Assembly (NCBI RefSeq): GCF_002941025.1
Contig: NZ_PTJS01000001.1
Span: 7,144,605-7,208,604, forward strand
Direction of reading: 5' to 3'
Length of the DNA: 64,000 nt
Source: Streptomyces sp. QL37
GTDB lineage: Bacteria > Actinomycetota > Actinomycetes > Streptomycetales > Streptomycetaceae
Positions within the stretch are counted from its first letter, which is position 1. Each line of letters starts with the position of its first letter. The notes below the pieces were generated by a model. That model worked only from the letters and a program-made list of their open reading frames with translations, had not been told where the DNA came from and did not search any database. The translations under genes and the position numbers were made by a program. This document shows positions 16,626 to 25,322 of the stretch, one piece after another.

Positions 16626-18257
16626 TCAGGGCACGTCGACCACCACCGAGTGCCACCCGGTCGCACCGTCGGGCACGGTGCCGACCCGTGTGTCGGTCTG
16701 GGTGGCGCCGGTGCGGTCCGTCGCGCGGACCTCGAGGGTGTGGTGGCCGGTCGTGGCCGGCCACTCCCACACCCACTGGCGCCAGGTGTCACGGCCGGCC
16801 TCCGCCGCCAGCCGCGCGGTGTGCCACTCCCCGCCGTCGACCCGCACCTCGACCCGGGCGATGCCCCGGTGCTGGGCCCAGGCGACACCGGCGACCGGCA
16901 CGGTCCCCGCCCCGGGGGCGGCGAAGGGGCGCGGCGTGTCGATACGGGACTGGGTCTTGACCGGAGCCTCGCGGGACCATTCGCGCTCGACCCAGTAGGC
17001 GTCGTACGCGTCGAACGTCGTCAGTTCGATGTCCCGGATCCACTTGCACGCCGAGACGTAGCCGTAGAGGCCGGGGACGACCATCCGGACCGGGAACCCG
17101 TGGTCGAACGGCAGCGGTTCGCCGTTCATGCCGACCGCGAGCAGTGCGTCACGGCCGTCCATGACCTCCTCGACCGGGGTCCCGATCGTCATCCCGTCCA
17201 CGGAGCGCGCCACGATCTGGTCAGCGGACCCGCCCTTCGACGGGGGCTTCACCCCGGCCTCGCGCAGCAGATCGGCCAGGCGTACGCCGATCCACCGGGC
17301 CGTGCCCACATAGGGACCGCCCACCTGGTTGGACACGCAGGTCAGCGTGATGTCCCGTTCCACGAGCTCGCGGTCCAGGAGGTCCTGGAAGCCGAGGGTG
17401 ACGGGTCGCGCCACCCCCTTGCCGTGGATCCGCAGCCGCCATGCGCCGGCGTCGACGCGCGGGACCACCAGAGCGGTGTCCACCCGGTAGAAGTCCTTGT
17501 TCGGGGTGGTGAAGGAGCTCAGGCCCCGGACGCCGAGATCGGCTCCGGCGGGTATCGGGGGCGCCGCCGAGGCAGGTGCCGGGAGGGCGATGTCGCCGCG
17601 TGAGGCGGAGACCCCGGCCAGTTGGGATGCCTGGAGCCGTCGGCCCAGGAGCCCCGCACCGGCCGAGGCCGCCGCGGCGGTGGTCGCCGCGATCACGAAT
17701 CCGCGGCGGTCGAAGGCGCCTCGCGCCCCGCCGTCCGTCTCCCCAGCCGCGGGAGGCGGCGCGGTCTCCGGGACGCGCAGGCGTCCGGCCAGGAGATACA
17801 GCACTCCCGCGGCCACCAGCGCTCCCACGACCGAGGGCAGTGCGTCGCCCGGCCGGCCCTCCGGCCGGCCGGCCGCGGACACCGCCCCGACCACACCGAA
17901 GACCAGGACGGCCGCAGCGCCCGTCCACCGGTGCCGCAGCGCGAGGACCCCCACCGCCATGGCGAAGACCGCCAGGAGGACGAGGATCCCGAGCCGCAGC
18001 ACCAGCTTGTCGTCGGTGCCGAAGTTCCGTACGGCGAAGTCCTTGACGGCCGGGGGAGTGCGATCGATGACCGCCCCGCCCACGGCCGTGACCGGACCCG
18101 CCTCGGGACGCACGGCGGCGGCGACGAGTTCGGCGACGCACAGGGCGGTGAACCCGGCGATCAGACCGCTGAGCGCGGCGAACGCGGCGCGTGCCCAGCG
18201 GGAACGCCGGGACCCGGGAGCCCCCTGCTTCTGCGAAACATCTCGGTCTGTTCTCAC
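16626..18257 (-). CDS. Membrane-anchored molybdopterin-dependent oxidoreductase (sulfite-oxidase fold)
   Basis: A 543-residue protein with about four membrane helices in the first 165 residues, then DRRGFVIAATTAAAASAG (residues 183-200), a twin-arginine-like segment and additional hydrophobic stretch, and finally a sulfite-oxidase-type catalytic domain facing outward. The Mo-ligating cysteine is in ITLTCVSNQVGG (Cys307), and VVPGLYGYVSACKWI and a C-terminal Ig-like dimerisation domain follow. No haem-binding domain is present, so the electron acceptor is separate. The GTG start at 18257 coincides with the predicted start point of a SigK-type promoter (18265-18292), suggesting a leaderless message. 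The substrate is unknown; methionine sulfoxide or sulfite are family precedents. Confidence 0.9.
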   Translation of the reverse strand: MRTDRDVSQKQGAPGSRRSRWARAAFAALSGLIAGFTALCVAELVAAAVRPEAGPVTAVGGAVIDRTPPAVKDFAVRNFGTDDKLVLRLGILVLLAVFAMAVGVLALRHRWTGAAAVLVFGVVGAVSAAGRPEGRPGDALPSVVGALVAAGVLYLLAGRLRVPETAPPPAAGETDGGARGAFDRRGFVIAATTAAAASAGAGLLGRRLQASQLAGVSASRGDIALPAPASAAPPIPAGADLGVRGLSSFTTPNKDFYRVDTALVVPRVDAGAWRLRIHGKGVARPVTLGFQDLLDRELVERDITLTCVSNQVGGPYVGTARWIGVRLADLLREAGVKPPSKGGSADQIVARSVDGMTIGTPVEEVMDGRDALLAVGMNGEPLPFDHGFPVRMVVPGLYGYVSACKWIRDIELTTFDAYDAYWVEREWSREAPVKTQSRIDTPRPFAAPGAGTVPVAGVAWAQHRGIARVEVRVDGGEWHTARLAAEAGRDTWRQWVWEWPATTGHHTLEVRATDRTGATQTDTRVGTVPDGATGWHSVVVDVP

Positions 18258-18264
18258 ACCGGGG

Positions 18265-18292
18265 GTTCGGCGCGGACCGCCCGGCGGATTGG
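18265..18292 (-). promoter_or_regulatory. SigK-type promoter of the molybdopterin oxidoreductase-fasciclin unit
   Basis: On the minus strand CCAATCC (18292-18286) and CCGAAC (18270-18265) are separated by exactly 15 bases. The predicted start point falls at or next to the GTG at 18257. The same two boxes with the same spacing occur at 18327-18354 and 25323-25350. Confidence 0.75.
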
Positions 18293-18326
18293 TCGTTCAC
18301 CCGATCGAAGTAATTCCGATCATCGG

Positions 18327-18354
18327 CCAATCCATGGCGCTCGCTGCCCCGAAT
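18327..18354 (+). promoter_or_regulatory. SigK-type promoter of the lipid-modification operon
   Basis: CCAATCC (18327-18333), 15 bases, then CCGAAT (18349-18354). Transcription would begin near 18361, leaving a leader of about 55 bases before the ATG at 18416. This promoter argues against an alternative in-frame ATG at 18353, which would lie within the -10 box. Confidence 0.75.
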
Positions 18355-18415
18355 GACCTCTGAGGGGCACTCAAGCAGCGCCCCGGCCAGGCACGCGACA
18401 CCGGAAGGAACCCGA

Positions 18416-19687
18416 ATGGCAGGGGAGCGGCGGCGTACAGCCGTAGTGGGCGGCGGGGTGGCGGGGCTGACCGCCGCGCACGTCCTGGGGAGGGCGCACG
18501 ACGTGACACTCCTGGAGGCGGACGAACGCGTCGGCGGGCACGCGCACACCCATGACCTCAGCTCGTCGGACGGCCGGACACACCGCGTCGACTCGGGGTT
18601 CATCGTGCATAACCGGCGGACCTACCCGAACCTCCTGCGGCTCTTCGACGAACTCGGAGTGGCCACGCAGGAGTCGGAGATGAGCATGTCCGTACGGTGC
18701 GAGGGGTGCGGGCTGGAGTACGCGGGCGCACGCGGCGCCACCGGCCTGTTCGCCCGGCCCGGGTCCCTACTCCGCGGCCCGTACCTGCGGATGCTGACCG
18801 AGGTGCCCCGCTTCCACCGGGCCGCCAGGGCGTTGCTCGCCATGCCCGAAGGCACGGGGACCATGACACTGGGCGAGTTCGCGGCGCGCGGCCGGTTCTC
18901 CGCCTACTTCCGCGCGCACTTCCTGACGCCGATGGTCTCAGCCGTGTGGTCCTGCGACCCGGTGACCGCGATGCGCTACCCGGCCCGCCACCTCTTCAGG
19001 TTCCTGGAACACCACGGGATGCTCAGGATCGGCGACTCCCCGGTCTGGCGGACCGTCACCGGCGGATCGCGCGAGTACGTCGACCGCATCGCCGAGCAGG
19101 TGCGCTCCGTGCGCACGTCCACGCCGGTCCGCACGGTGCGGCGGCTCGGCCGAGGCGTGGAGATCGTCACCGAGGACGGGACCACCGAGGAGTACGACGC
19201 GGTCGTCGTCGCCACCCACCCCGACCAGGCGCTCCGGCTGCTCGCCGACCCCACCGACGAGGAGCGGCGCACCCTCGGGGCCTTCCGCTACTCCCGCAAC
19301 CCCACACTGCTGCACACCGACACCGCACTGCTCCCGCGCAGCCGGGGGGCCGCCGCGTCCTGGAACTACCTGATGCCCTCCTGCGCCGCCGACGCCGACC
19401 GGGTCACCGTCAGCTACGACATGAACCGGCTCCAGCGGCTGGACGCGCCAGAGCGGTTCGTCGTCACCCTGAACGGCGCCGAACGGGTCGACCCGGACCT
19501 CGTCCGGGGCCGCATGGTCTACGAACACCCCGTCTTCACCCCGGAGTCGGTCGCCGCGCAGGGGCGACTGCCGGGCCTGTCCGGGCCGGTCACCGCCTTC
19601 GCGGGGGCCTACCACGGCTGGGGATTCCACGAGGACGGCTGCCGGTCGGGTGTGCGGGCCGCCGAGGCGCTGGGCGTGACCTGGTGA
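18416..19687 (+). CDS. FAD-dependent oxidoreductase (amine-oxidase/desaturase-like)
   Basis: A 423-residue flavoprotein with the N-terminal dinucleotide fold VVGGGVAGLTAAHVL and the adjacent LLEADERVGGHAHTHD, typical of the flavin amine oxidase and phytoene-desaturase-like group. It is the counterpart of the first gene in the mycobacterial sigK-linked operon (Rv0449c type). GGAAGGA precedes the ATG at 18416. The stop overlaps the next start (GTGA), so the five genes from here to 23895 form one tightly coupled operon. A role in oxidising a membrane acyl chain fits the neighbours but is inference. Confidence 0.9.
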   Translation: MAGERRRTAVVGGGVAGLTAAHVLGRAHDVTLLEADERVGGHAHTHDLSSSDGRTHRVDSGFIVHNRRTYPNLLRLFDELGVATQESEMSMSVRCEGCGLEYAGARGATGLFARPGSLLRGPYLRMLTEVPRFHRAARALLAMPEGTGTMTLGEFAARGRFSAYFRAHFLTPMVSAVWSCDPVTAMRYPARHLFRFLEHHGMLRIGDSPVWRTVTGGSREYVDRIAEQVRSVRTSTPVRTVRRLGRGVEIVTEDGTTEEYDAVVVATHPDQALRLLADPTDEERRTLGAFRYSRNPTLLHTDTALLPRSRGAAASWNYLMPSCAADADRVTVSYDMNRLQRLDAPERFVVTLNGAERVDPDLVRGRMVYEHPVFTPESVAAQGRLPGLSGPVTAFAGAYHGWGFHEDGCRSGVRAAEALGVTW

Positions 19688-20406
19688 ACGCCCTCTACCC
19701 CTGCACCATCACCCACGTACGGACCGCGCCCCGCAGACACGCCCTGCGGCACCGCACCTATCTCTGGCTCATCGACCCGGACCGCCCGCCGCGGCTGCCC
19801 GCCGTGCTGCGTCCGCTGGCCCGCTTCGACGCCCGGGACCACTTCGGAGGCACCGCCCCCACCGTCCGGGCCGGGCTCGAACGGTTCCTCCGGGCCCGGG
19901 GCGTCGACCTCGCCGGCGGAAGCGTCACCATGCTCACCCAGGCCCGCGTCCTCGGCCACGTGTTCAATCCGCTGACCGTCTACTGGTGCCACCGTCCCGA
20001 CGGCACCCCGCTCTGCGTCGTCGCGGAGGTGCACAACACCTACGGGGAGCGGCACAGCTACCTGCTGCGGACCGACGCGGCGGGGCGGGCGGTGACCGGC
20101 AAGGACTTCTACGTCTCGCCGTTCTTCCCCGTGGACGGCGACTACCGGATGCGGCTCCCGGAGCCCGGCCCCCGGCTGAACCTGACGGTCCACCTGGAGC
20201 GCGCGGAGTCACGCCCGTTCACCGCGACCGTACGCGGCGCCCGGCGTCCCGGCACCCCCGCCCAGCTGGTCCGGCTCTTCCTGCGCCACCCCTTCTCCAC
20301 CGCGGTGGTCTCCGCCGCCATCCGGCTGCACGGCATCCGGCTCCTCCTGCGCCGGCTTCCCGTGCAGCCACGTCCCCGTCATCACACCCAGGAAGGCATG
20401 CGGTGA
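19684..20406 (+). CDS. DUF1365 family protein
   Basis: A 240-residue protein of the DUF1365 family with the conserved blocks HVFNPLTVYWC, EVHNTYGERHSYLL and FYVSPFFPVDGDYRM. No enzyme activity is established. Across bacteria the family is found beside a flavin oxidoreductase and a cyclopropane-fatty-acid-type methyltransferase, as here. The GTG at 19684 overlaps the previous stop by four bases, and its own TGA overlaps the next GTG. Confidence 0.9.
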   Translation: MNALYPCTITHVRTAPRRHALRHRTYLWLIDPDRPPRLPAVLRPLARFDARDHFGGTAPTVRAGLERFLRARGVDLAGGSVTMLTQARVLGHVFNPLTVYWCHRPDGTPLCVVAEVHNTYGERHSYLLRTDAAGRAVTGKDFYVSPFFPVDGDYRMRLPEPGPRLNLTVHLERAESRPFTATVRGARRPGTPAQLVRLFLRHPFSTAVVSAAIRLHGIRLLLRRLPVQPRPRHHTQEGMR

Positions 20407-21734
20407 AGGTGCCCACCTCCCCTCTGTCACCCCGTCCCCCCGCCCCGGCCGGCCTCGGCATCCCGGCTCAGACCGGCCCCGGCACCGCCCCCGGTGCCGG
20501 AGTCGATGCCGGAGTCGATGCCGGGCGCTGGCCCGACGTGGCCTCCCCGCCACGGGCCTCCGGGGTGAGGACCGCCGTGGCGGAGCGGCTGGTACGCCAC
20601 GCGCTCGCCCGGCTCCCGCTGCGCGTCCGGATCGCCGGCACCGGCAGTACCGGGCTGGGCGGGCCCCTCATGGAGATCCGCGAACCCGACGCCTTCTTCC
20701 GGCGGATCGGAGCGAGCGGACTCATCGGCTTCGGCGAGTCCTACATGGCGGGCGAGTGGGACTCTCCCGACCTCGTCGGCGTCCTCACGGTCCTCGCGGG
20801 GAACGTGGCCGGCCTCGTACCGGCGCCCCTGCAGAAGCTGCGGAGGGTGTGGGCCCTACGGCAGCCCCCCGCCCAGGCCAACACCCCCGAGGGGGCCCGC
20901 GACAACATCAGCCACCACTACGACTTGTCGAACGACCTCTTCGCCCTCTTCCTCGACGACACACTCACGTACTCCGCCGCCTTCTTCCGCGGATTCCCCG
21001 CCGAGCAGGATCTGCTGTCCGCCGCCCAGCACCGCAAGATCGACCGGCTGCTGGACCTGGCCGGCGTGCGCGACGGGACCGAACTGCTGGAGATCGGCAC
21101 CGGCTGGGGCGAACTCGCCGTACGGGCGGCCGCGCGAGGAGCCCGGGTCACCACGCTCACCCTCTCCCGGGAACAGCAGGAGCTGGCCCGGGGCCGCATC
21201 AGGGAAGCGGGCCACCGGGACCGGGTCGACGTACGGCTCAGCGACTACCGGGACGTCACCGGCGAGTACGACGCGGTCGTCAGCGTCGAGATGATCGAGG
21301 CGGTCGGGGAGGAGTTCTGGCCGGAGTACTTCCGGACCCTGGACCGCTGCCTGGCCCCCGGCGGGAAGATCGCGCTCCAGGCGATCACGATGCCGGACGA
21401 CCGGATGCTGGCCAGCCGCAGCACCTACACCTGGATCCAGAAGTACATCTTCCCCGGCGGACTGCTGCCCTCCACCGAGGCGATGGAGCGCGTCACCGCC
21501 GGCCACACCTCCCTGCGGACGGTGCGGCGCGACGGCTTCGGCTCCCACTACGCCGAGACCCTGAGGCTGTGGCGGGAACGCTTCACGGAACGGGCCGCGC
21601 AGGTCGACGCGCTCGGCTTCGACGCGACCTTCCGCCGTATGTGGACCTTCTACCTCGCCTACTCCGAGGCCGGCTTCCGGTCCGGCTATCTCGACGTGCA
21701 GCAGATTCTCCTGACCCGTGAGGACACCGCGTGA
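20403..21734 (+). CDS. Cyclopropane-fatty-acid synthase family methyltransferase (first copy)
   Basis: A 443-residue SAM-dependent enzyme that would transfer a methylene or methyl group to an unsaturated phospholipid acyl chain. The first 55 residues are low complexity with the short repeat AGVDAGVDAG. A lipid-binding N-domain includes FGESYMAGEWDSPDL. The catalytic domain has ISHHYDLSNDLFALFLD, the SAM loop LEIGTGWGELAV and EMIEAVGEEFWPEYF. It resembles mycobacterial UfaA1 by neighbourhood. Whether it makes cyclopropane, methyl-branched or furan precursor lipids cannot be seen from sequence. Confidence 0.9.
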   Translation: MKVPTSPLSPRPPAPAGLGIPAQTGPGTAPGAGVDAGVDAGRWPDVASPPRASGVRTAVAERLVRHALARLPLRVRIAGTGSTGLGGPLMEIREPDAFFRRIGASGLIGFGESYMAGEWDSPDLVGVLTVLAGNVAGLVPAPLQKLRRVWALRQPPAQANTPEGARDNISHHYDLSNDLFALFLDDTLTYSAAFFRGFPAEQDLLSAAQHRKIDRLLDLAGVRDGTELLEIGTGWGELAVRAAARGARVTTLTLSREQQELARGRIREAGHRDRVDVRLSDYRDVTGEYDAVVSVEMIEAVGEEFWPEYFRTLDRCLAPGGKIALQAITMPDDRMLASRSTYTWIQKYIFPGGLLPSTEAMERVTAGHTSLRTVRRDGFGSHYAETLRLWRERFTERAAQVDALGFDATFRRMWTFYLAYSEAGFRSGYLDVQQILLTREDTA

Positions 21735-23095
21735 ACACCACGACCGACACCCCGGGGCGCGCTGCGCAGCGGATCGCGCCCGTCATCGAGCGGTGCCTGG
21801 GCGGCCCCCCGCCGGTCAGGATCAGGATGTGGGACGGCAGCGAGACCGGACCCCGGGACGCGCCCACGGTCCACGTGCGCTCGCGCAGGGCGCTGCGCCG
21901 GCTCCTGTGGCAGCCGGGCGAACTCGGTCTCGCCGAGGCCTACATCACCGGTGACATCGACATCGACGACGACCTGGCGGACGGGCTGCGCGCGCTGCGC
22001 CGCGCGCCGGGGGCGAACGGCCCGCGGCTGCCACGGCCCCGTGCCGCGGACCGTCTCCGGGCGGCCGGCACCGCCCTGCGGCTCGGTGCGATCGGGCCCC
22101 GCCCGCCGACACCCGCGGCCCGCGCGGGGCTCCGGGGCGCGCTGCACAGCAAGGCCCGCGACCGGGCCGCCATCAGCCACCACTACGACCTCTCCAACGC
22201 CTTCTACTCCCTGCTGCTCGACGAGACCATGGCCTACTCGTGCGGCTACTGGGCCAGTGACGCCCCCGGTTACGGGCCGGCCGACGCCCAGCGGGACAAG
22301 CTGGACCTGATCTGCCGCAAGCTCGGGCTGACGGCCGGCGCCCGGCTGCTCGACATCGGCTGCGGCTGGGGATCCCTGACGCTCCACGCGGCGGCGCGGC
22401 ACGGAGTCCGGGTCACCGCCGTCACTCTCGCCGCCGAGCAGGCGGCGTACGTACGCGGGCAGGTGGAGGCGCGCGGCCTGGAGGACCTCGTCGAGGTGCA
22501 CCGCTGCGACTACCGGGACGTCACCGGCCTGCCGGACTTCCGGGGCGGGTACGACGCCGTGTCCACCATCGAGATGGGGGAGCACGTCGGCGACGCCCAG
22601 TACCCGGCCTTCACCGCCCTGCTGCACTCCGTGCTCAGGCCCCGGGGACGCGCCCTGGTCCAGCAGATGTCCCGCGGCTCGACCGCTCCCGGCGGCGGGG
22701 CGTTCATCGAGGCGTACATCGCACCCGACATGCACATGCGCCCGCTCGGCGAGACCGTCGCCCTGCTGGAGGGCGCCGGACTCGAGGTCCGGGACGTCGA
22801 GTCGATGCGTGAGCACTACGTCCTCACCGTCCGGGCCTGGCACCGCACGCTGGAGGAGCGCTGGCCCGAGTTCGTGGCGCTGGTGGGTGAGGAGACCGCC
22901 CGGGTGTGGCGCCTCTATCTGGTGGGCGGTGCCCTCGCCTTCGAAGAACGGCGCATGGGCGTCGACCAGATCCTCTCGGTGCGTCCCGACGCGACCGGAT
23001 CGGCGGGCCCGGCGGCAACCCGGCACGGCTGGTGCGCGAGGACCGGCGACGCTCCCGGCGGACCGGCGGAAGCGGACCGGACGGCCACCCGGTGA
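21731..23095 (+). CDS. Cyclopropane-fatty-acid synthase family methyltransferase (second copy)
   Basis: A 454-residue paralogue of the upstream enzyme, clearly diverged: ISHHYDLSNAFYSLLLD, SAM loop LDIGCGWGSLTLHAA, and STIEMGEHVGDAQYPAF. The N-domain has LGLAEAYITGDIDIDDDL. The C-terminal 30 residues after DQILSV are low complexity. The GTG at 21731 overlaps the stop of the first copy. Two consecutive family members suggest two steps, or two positions, of acyl-chain modification. Confidence 0.9.
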   Translation: MNTTTDTPGRAAQRIAPVIERCLGGPPPVRIRMWDGSETGPRDAPTVHVRSRRALRRLLWQPGELGLAEAYITGDIDIDDDLADGLRALRRAPGANGPRLPRPRAADRLRAAGTALRLGAIGPRPPTPAARAGLRGALHSKARDRAAISHHYDLSNAFYSLLLDETMAYSCGYWASDAPGYGPADAQRDKLDLICRKLGLTAGARLLDIGCGWGSLTLHAAARHGVRVTAVTLAAEQAAYVRGQVEARGLEDLVEVHRCDYRDVTGLPDFRGGYDAVSTIEMGEHVGDAQYPAFTALLHSVLRPRGRALVQQMSRGSTAPGGGAFIEAYIAPDMHMRPLGETVALLEGAGLEVRDVESMREHYVLTVRAWHRTLEERWPEFVALVGEETARVWRLYLVGGALAFEERRMGVDQILSVRPDATGSAGPAATRHGWCARTGDAPGGPAEADRTATR

Positions 23096-23895
23096 GCGGG
23101 TTCGGATGGGCGGAGTTCGCCCGGGGCCTGCCGGTGGCGGCGGGCGCCGCCCTCGCCGTCATGCTCGTGACGTTCCTGATCGCCCTGCGCAAGGGCGTGC
23201 ACCGGATCGTCGACGTGGCATGGGGACTCGGGTTCGCCGCCGTCGCCCTCGTCCCGTACGCGATGCCCTCCGGTGACGGCGACGGGGGGCGCCGCGCCCT
23301 GGCGGCCGTGCTCACCGTCGTCTGGGGTCTGCGGCTGGCCGTCCACATCGGCCGGCGCGGCCGGGGCCACGGCGAGGACCCGCGCTACGAGGCCATGCTC
23401 GCCAAGGCGCCGGGCAACCCCGATCTGTACGCCCTGCGCACGGTGTACCTCCTCCAGGGCGCCCTCGTCTGGCTGATCTCCCTGCCGGTACAGGCGGCCG
23501 GCCACCTCACGGGACCGCTCGACGCGTGGTCGTGGGCAGGCACCGCGCTGTGGGCGCTGGGGCTCGGCTTCGAAGCGGTGGGGGACGCCCAACTGGCGCG
23601 CTTCAAGGCCGATCCCGCCAACAAGGGGCGGATCATGGACCGGGGCCTGTGGTCCTGGACCCGCCACCCCAACTACTTCGGGGACTTCTGCGTCTGGTGG
23701 GGTCTGTTCCTCATCGTCTGCTCGAACCCGGCGGTCGCCGCGGCGACCCTCGTCTCGCCCGTCGTCATGAGCCTCCTGCTGACCAGAGGCAGCGGAAAGG
23801 CGCTCCTGGAGCGGCACATGGCCGGACGCCCGGGGTTCGCGGAGTACCGGGCCCGCACCAGCGGCTTCTTCCCGCGCCCGCCCCGCCGGCCCTGA
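23092..23895 (+). CDS. DUF1295 membrane protein (steroid-5-alpha-reductase/ICMT fold)
   Basis: A 267-residue multi-pass membrane protein. The C-terminal motif WSWTRHPNYFGDFCVWWG is the cofactor-binding signature shared by DUF1295, steroid 5-alpha reductases and isoprenylcysteine methyltransferases. The GTG at 23092 overlaps the previous stop. As the last gene of the operon it could reduce or otherwise finish the modified lipid. The homologous position in mycobacteria is taken by Rv0446c. The operon ends at the hairpin 23904-23939. Confidence 0.88.
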   Translation: MSGFGWAEFARGLPVAAGAALAVMLVTFLIALRKGVHRIVDVAWGLGFAAVALVPYAMPSGDGDGGRRALAAVLTVVWGLRLAVHIGRRGRGHGEDPRYEAMLAKAPGNPDLYALRTVYLLQGALVWLISLPVQAAGHLTGPLDAWSWAGTALWALGLGFEAVGDAQLARFKADPANKGRIMDRGLWSWTRHPNYFGDFCVWWGLFLIVCSNPAVAAATLVSPVVMSLLLTRGSGKALLERHMAGRPGFAEYRARTSGFFPRPPRRP

Positions 23896-23903
23896 GACGG
23901 AGA

Positions 23904-23939
23904 AGTGGGCGTGCCCCCCGGCAAGGGGGCGCGCCCACT
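23904..23939. terminator. Bidirectional terminator between the lipid operon and rskA
   Basis: A 15-bp stem (23904-23918 with 23925-23939) with one wobble pair and a six-base loop, between convergent transcripts. Confidence 0.85.
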
Positions 23940-23944
23940 CGGGC

Positions 23945-24700
23945 TCAGGCGTCCCGGAACTCCATCAGGGCCACGGGGGCCGAGGTCGGCTGTTCGGATC
24001 CGCCCGCCGGTTCGACGGTGATGCCCATGCCGGACGCGCGGTCCACCGGGCCGTCCAGCAGAACGGCGTCATCGGTGGCGGACGGGTTCATCAGGCCGGC
24101 GGCACGCATGGTGCCGCCTTCGTCGAACCACAGCTGGTACACCTTGCCGCCGGGCGGCCGTGCCATGTCCGACGCGAGGAACACCGCCCGGTTCACACTC
24201 CGCGAGACGACCACCGTGCCCCGGGCGCCGTCCCCGAGATCCGCGGCGCTGGTCCTGGCGTCCGGTGCGGTCAGCACCCGCGCCACCTGCTCGTTGTGCT
24301 GTTCGGCCCGGGCGGCCTCCTGCCGGGCGTCCCGCGCGACCTGGTTCTGCCACACGGCGACCCCGCCGAAGGCGGCAGCGGCGGCCACACAGGCGGCGAG
24401 CGCGTACACCGACCAGCGGCGGGCCCGGCCGGGGGAGACCCCGGAGCCGGCACTCCGGCCCCGGGGCGGAGGCTCCTGCCGTACGGTCGTGATGTCGCGC
24501 AGCACCCGGTCCCGGAGCCCCGGGGGCGGGGTGGCGGACACGGCGAGCCCGAGCCGGGCGGCGGTGGCGGAGAGCTCCCTTACCTCCTGGGCGCACGCCT
24601 CGCAGGCACCCAGATGCCGTTCGAACGCGACGCGCTCCTCGTCCGGCAGCGCGTGCAGGGCATAGGCCCCGGTCAGTGTGTGCAGCTCGGCCGTGCTCAT
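23945..24700 (-). CDS. rskA: Anti-sigma factor, RskA type
   Basis: A 251-residue single-pass membrane anti-sigma factor. The cytoplasmic N-terminal anti-sigma domain contains HTLTGAYALHALPDEER and the zinc-binding-like HLGACEAC. A transmembrane helix (WSVYALAACVAAAAAFGGVAVW) lies around residues 95-116, and the extracytoplasmic part is an RskA domain with KVYQLWFDEGG. The start overlaps the sigma gene by four bases. Regulated proteolysis after an envelope signal should release the sigma factor. Confidence 0.93.
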   Translation of the reverse strand: MSTAELHTLTGAYALHALPDEERVAFERHLGACEACAQEVRELSATAARLGLAVSATPPPGLRDRVLRDITTVRQEPPPRGRSAGSGVSPGRARRWSVYALAACVAAAAAFGGVAVWQNQVARDARQEAARAEQHNEQVARVLTAPDARTSAADLGDGARGTVVVSRSVNRAVFLASDMARPPGGKVYQLWFDEGGTMRAAGLMNPSATDDAVLLDGPVDRASGMGITVEPAGGSEQPTSAPVALMEFRDA

Positions 24701-25281
24701 GCGTTCACCCCCAGGCAGTCACGCAGCCGGATGAGCCCGTCGCGCAGCCGTGTCTTGACGGTTCCCAGTGGTACGGACAGCAGCTCGCCGACCTCGCGGT
24801 AGGTCAGTCCGCGGTAGTACGCCAGCGTCACCGACTCCCGCTGGAGCTCGGAGAGCGTCCGCATACAGCGCCGGACCTGCTCCCTCTCCAGCCGGCTCTC
24901 GACCTGCTCGGACACCTCGTCGAACTCCGGGGTGCGGTCGAGCAGCGCCGCCTTGTGCTCCCGTGCCGCGGTCGCCTCGGCCGATCTCACCCGGTCCACC
25001 GCGCGGTGGTGGGCGAGTGTCAGCACCCAGTTCATGGCGCTGCCGCGGGTCGCCTGGTAGCGGGGGGCGGTGCGCCACACCTCGACCAGGACCTCCTGGG
25101 CCACCTCCTCCGACTGGGCCGGGTCGCGGAGCACGCTCCGCACCAGGCCGAGGACCGGCCCGCTGACCTGGTCGTACACCTGGGCGAATGCGGCCTGGTC
25201 GCCACGGGCGACCTGGCCGATCAGTTCCTGCAGGCCGGGGCCCGACGAGGGGACCCCACTGATGTGTACGGCTTCTCTCAC
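24697..25281 (-). CDS. sigK: ECF RNA polymerase sigma factor, SigK type
   Basis: A 194-residue extracytoplasmic-function sigma factor. Region 2 spans about residues 30-100 (DPAQSEEVAQEVLVEVWRTAPRY cannot be longer here), and region 4 about 135-190 (YYRGLTYREVGELLSVPLGT). The pairing with an RskA-type anti-sigma, the convergent lipid operon and the nearby fasciclin gene all match the mycobacterial sigK locus. It has a promoter of the same type as the two target units (25323-25350), so it should be autoregulated. GTG at 25281 follows GGGAGGA. Confidence 0.92.
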   Translation of the reverse strand: MREAVHISGVPSSGPGLQELIGQVARGDQAAFAQVYDQVSGPVLGLVRSVLRDPAQSEEVAQEVLVEVWRTAPRYQATRGSAMNWVLTLAHHRAVDRVRSAEATAAREHKAALLDRTPEFDEVSEQVESRLEREQVRRCMRTLSELQRESVTLAYYRGLTYREVGELLSVPLGTVKTRLRDGLIRLRDCLGVNA

Positions 25282-25322
25282 GCGGACGGTCCTCCCGGAG
25301 CACGCAACGGTTTCCTGGGGTG

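Noticed and set aside
18353-18415. An earlier ATG for the flavin oxidoreductase
   Set aside because: It lies within the -10 box of the SigK-type promoter, so it would not be in the transcript, and it has no ribosome-binding site.
20495-20530. Tandem repeat coding AGVDAGVDAG as a mobile or regulatory element
   Set aside because: It is an in-frame short repeat in the low-complexity N-terminus of the first methyltransferase and needs no further explanation.
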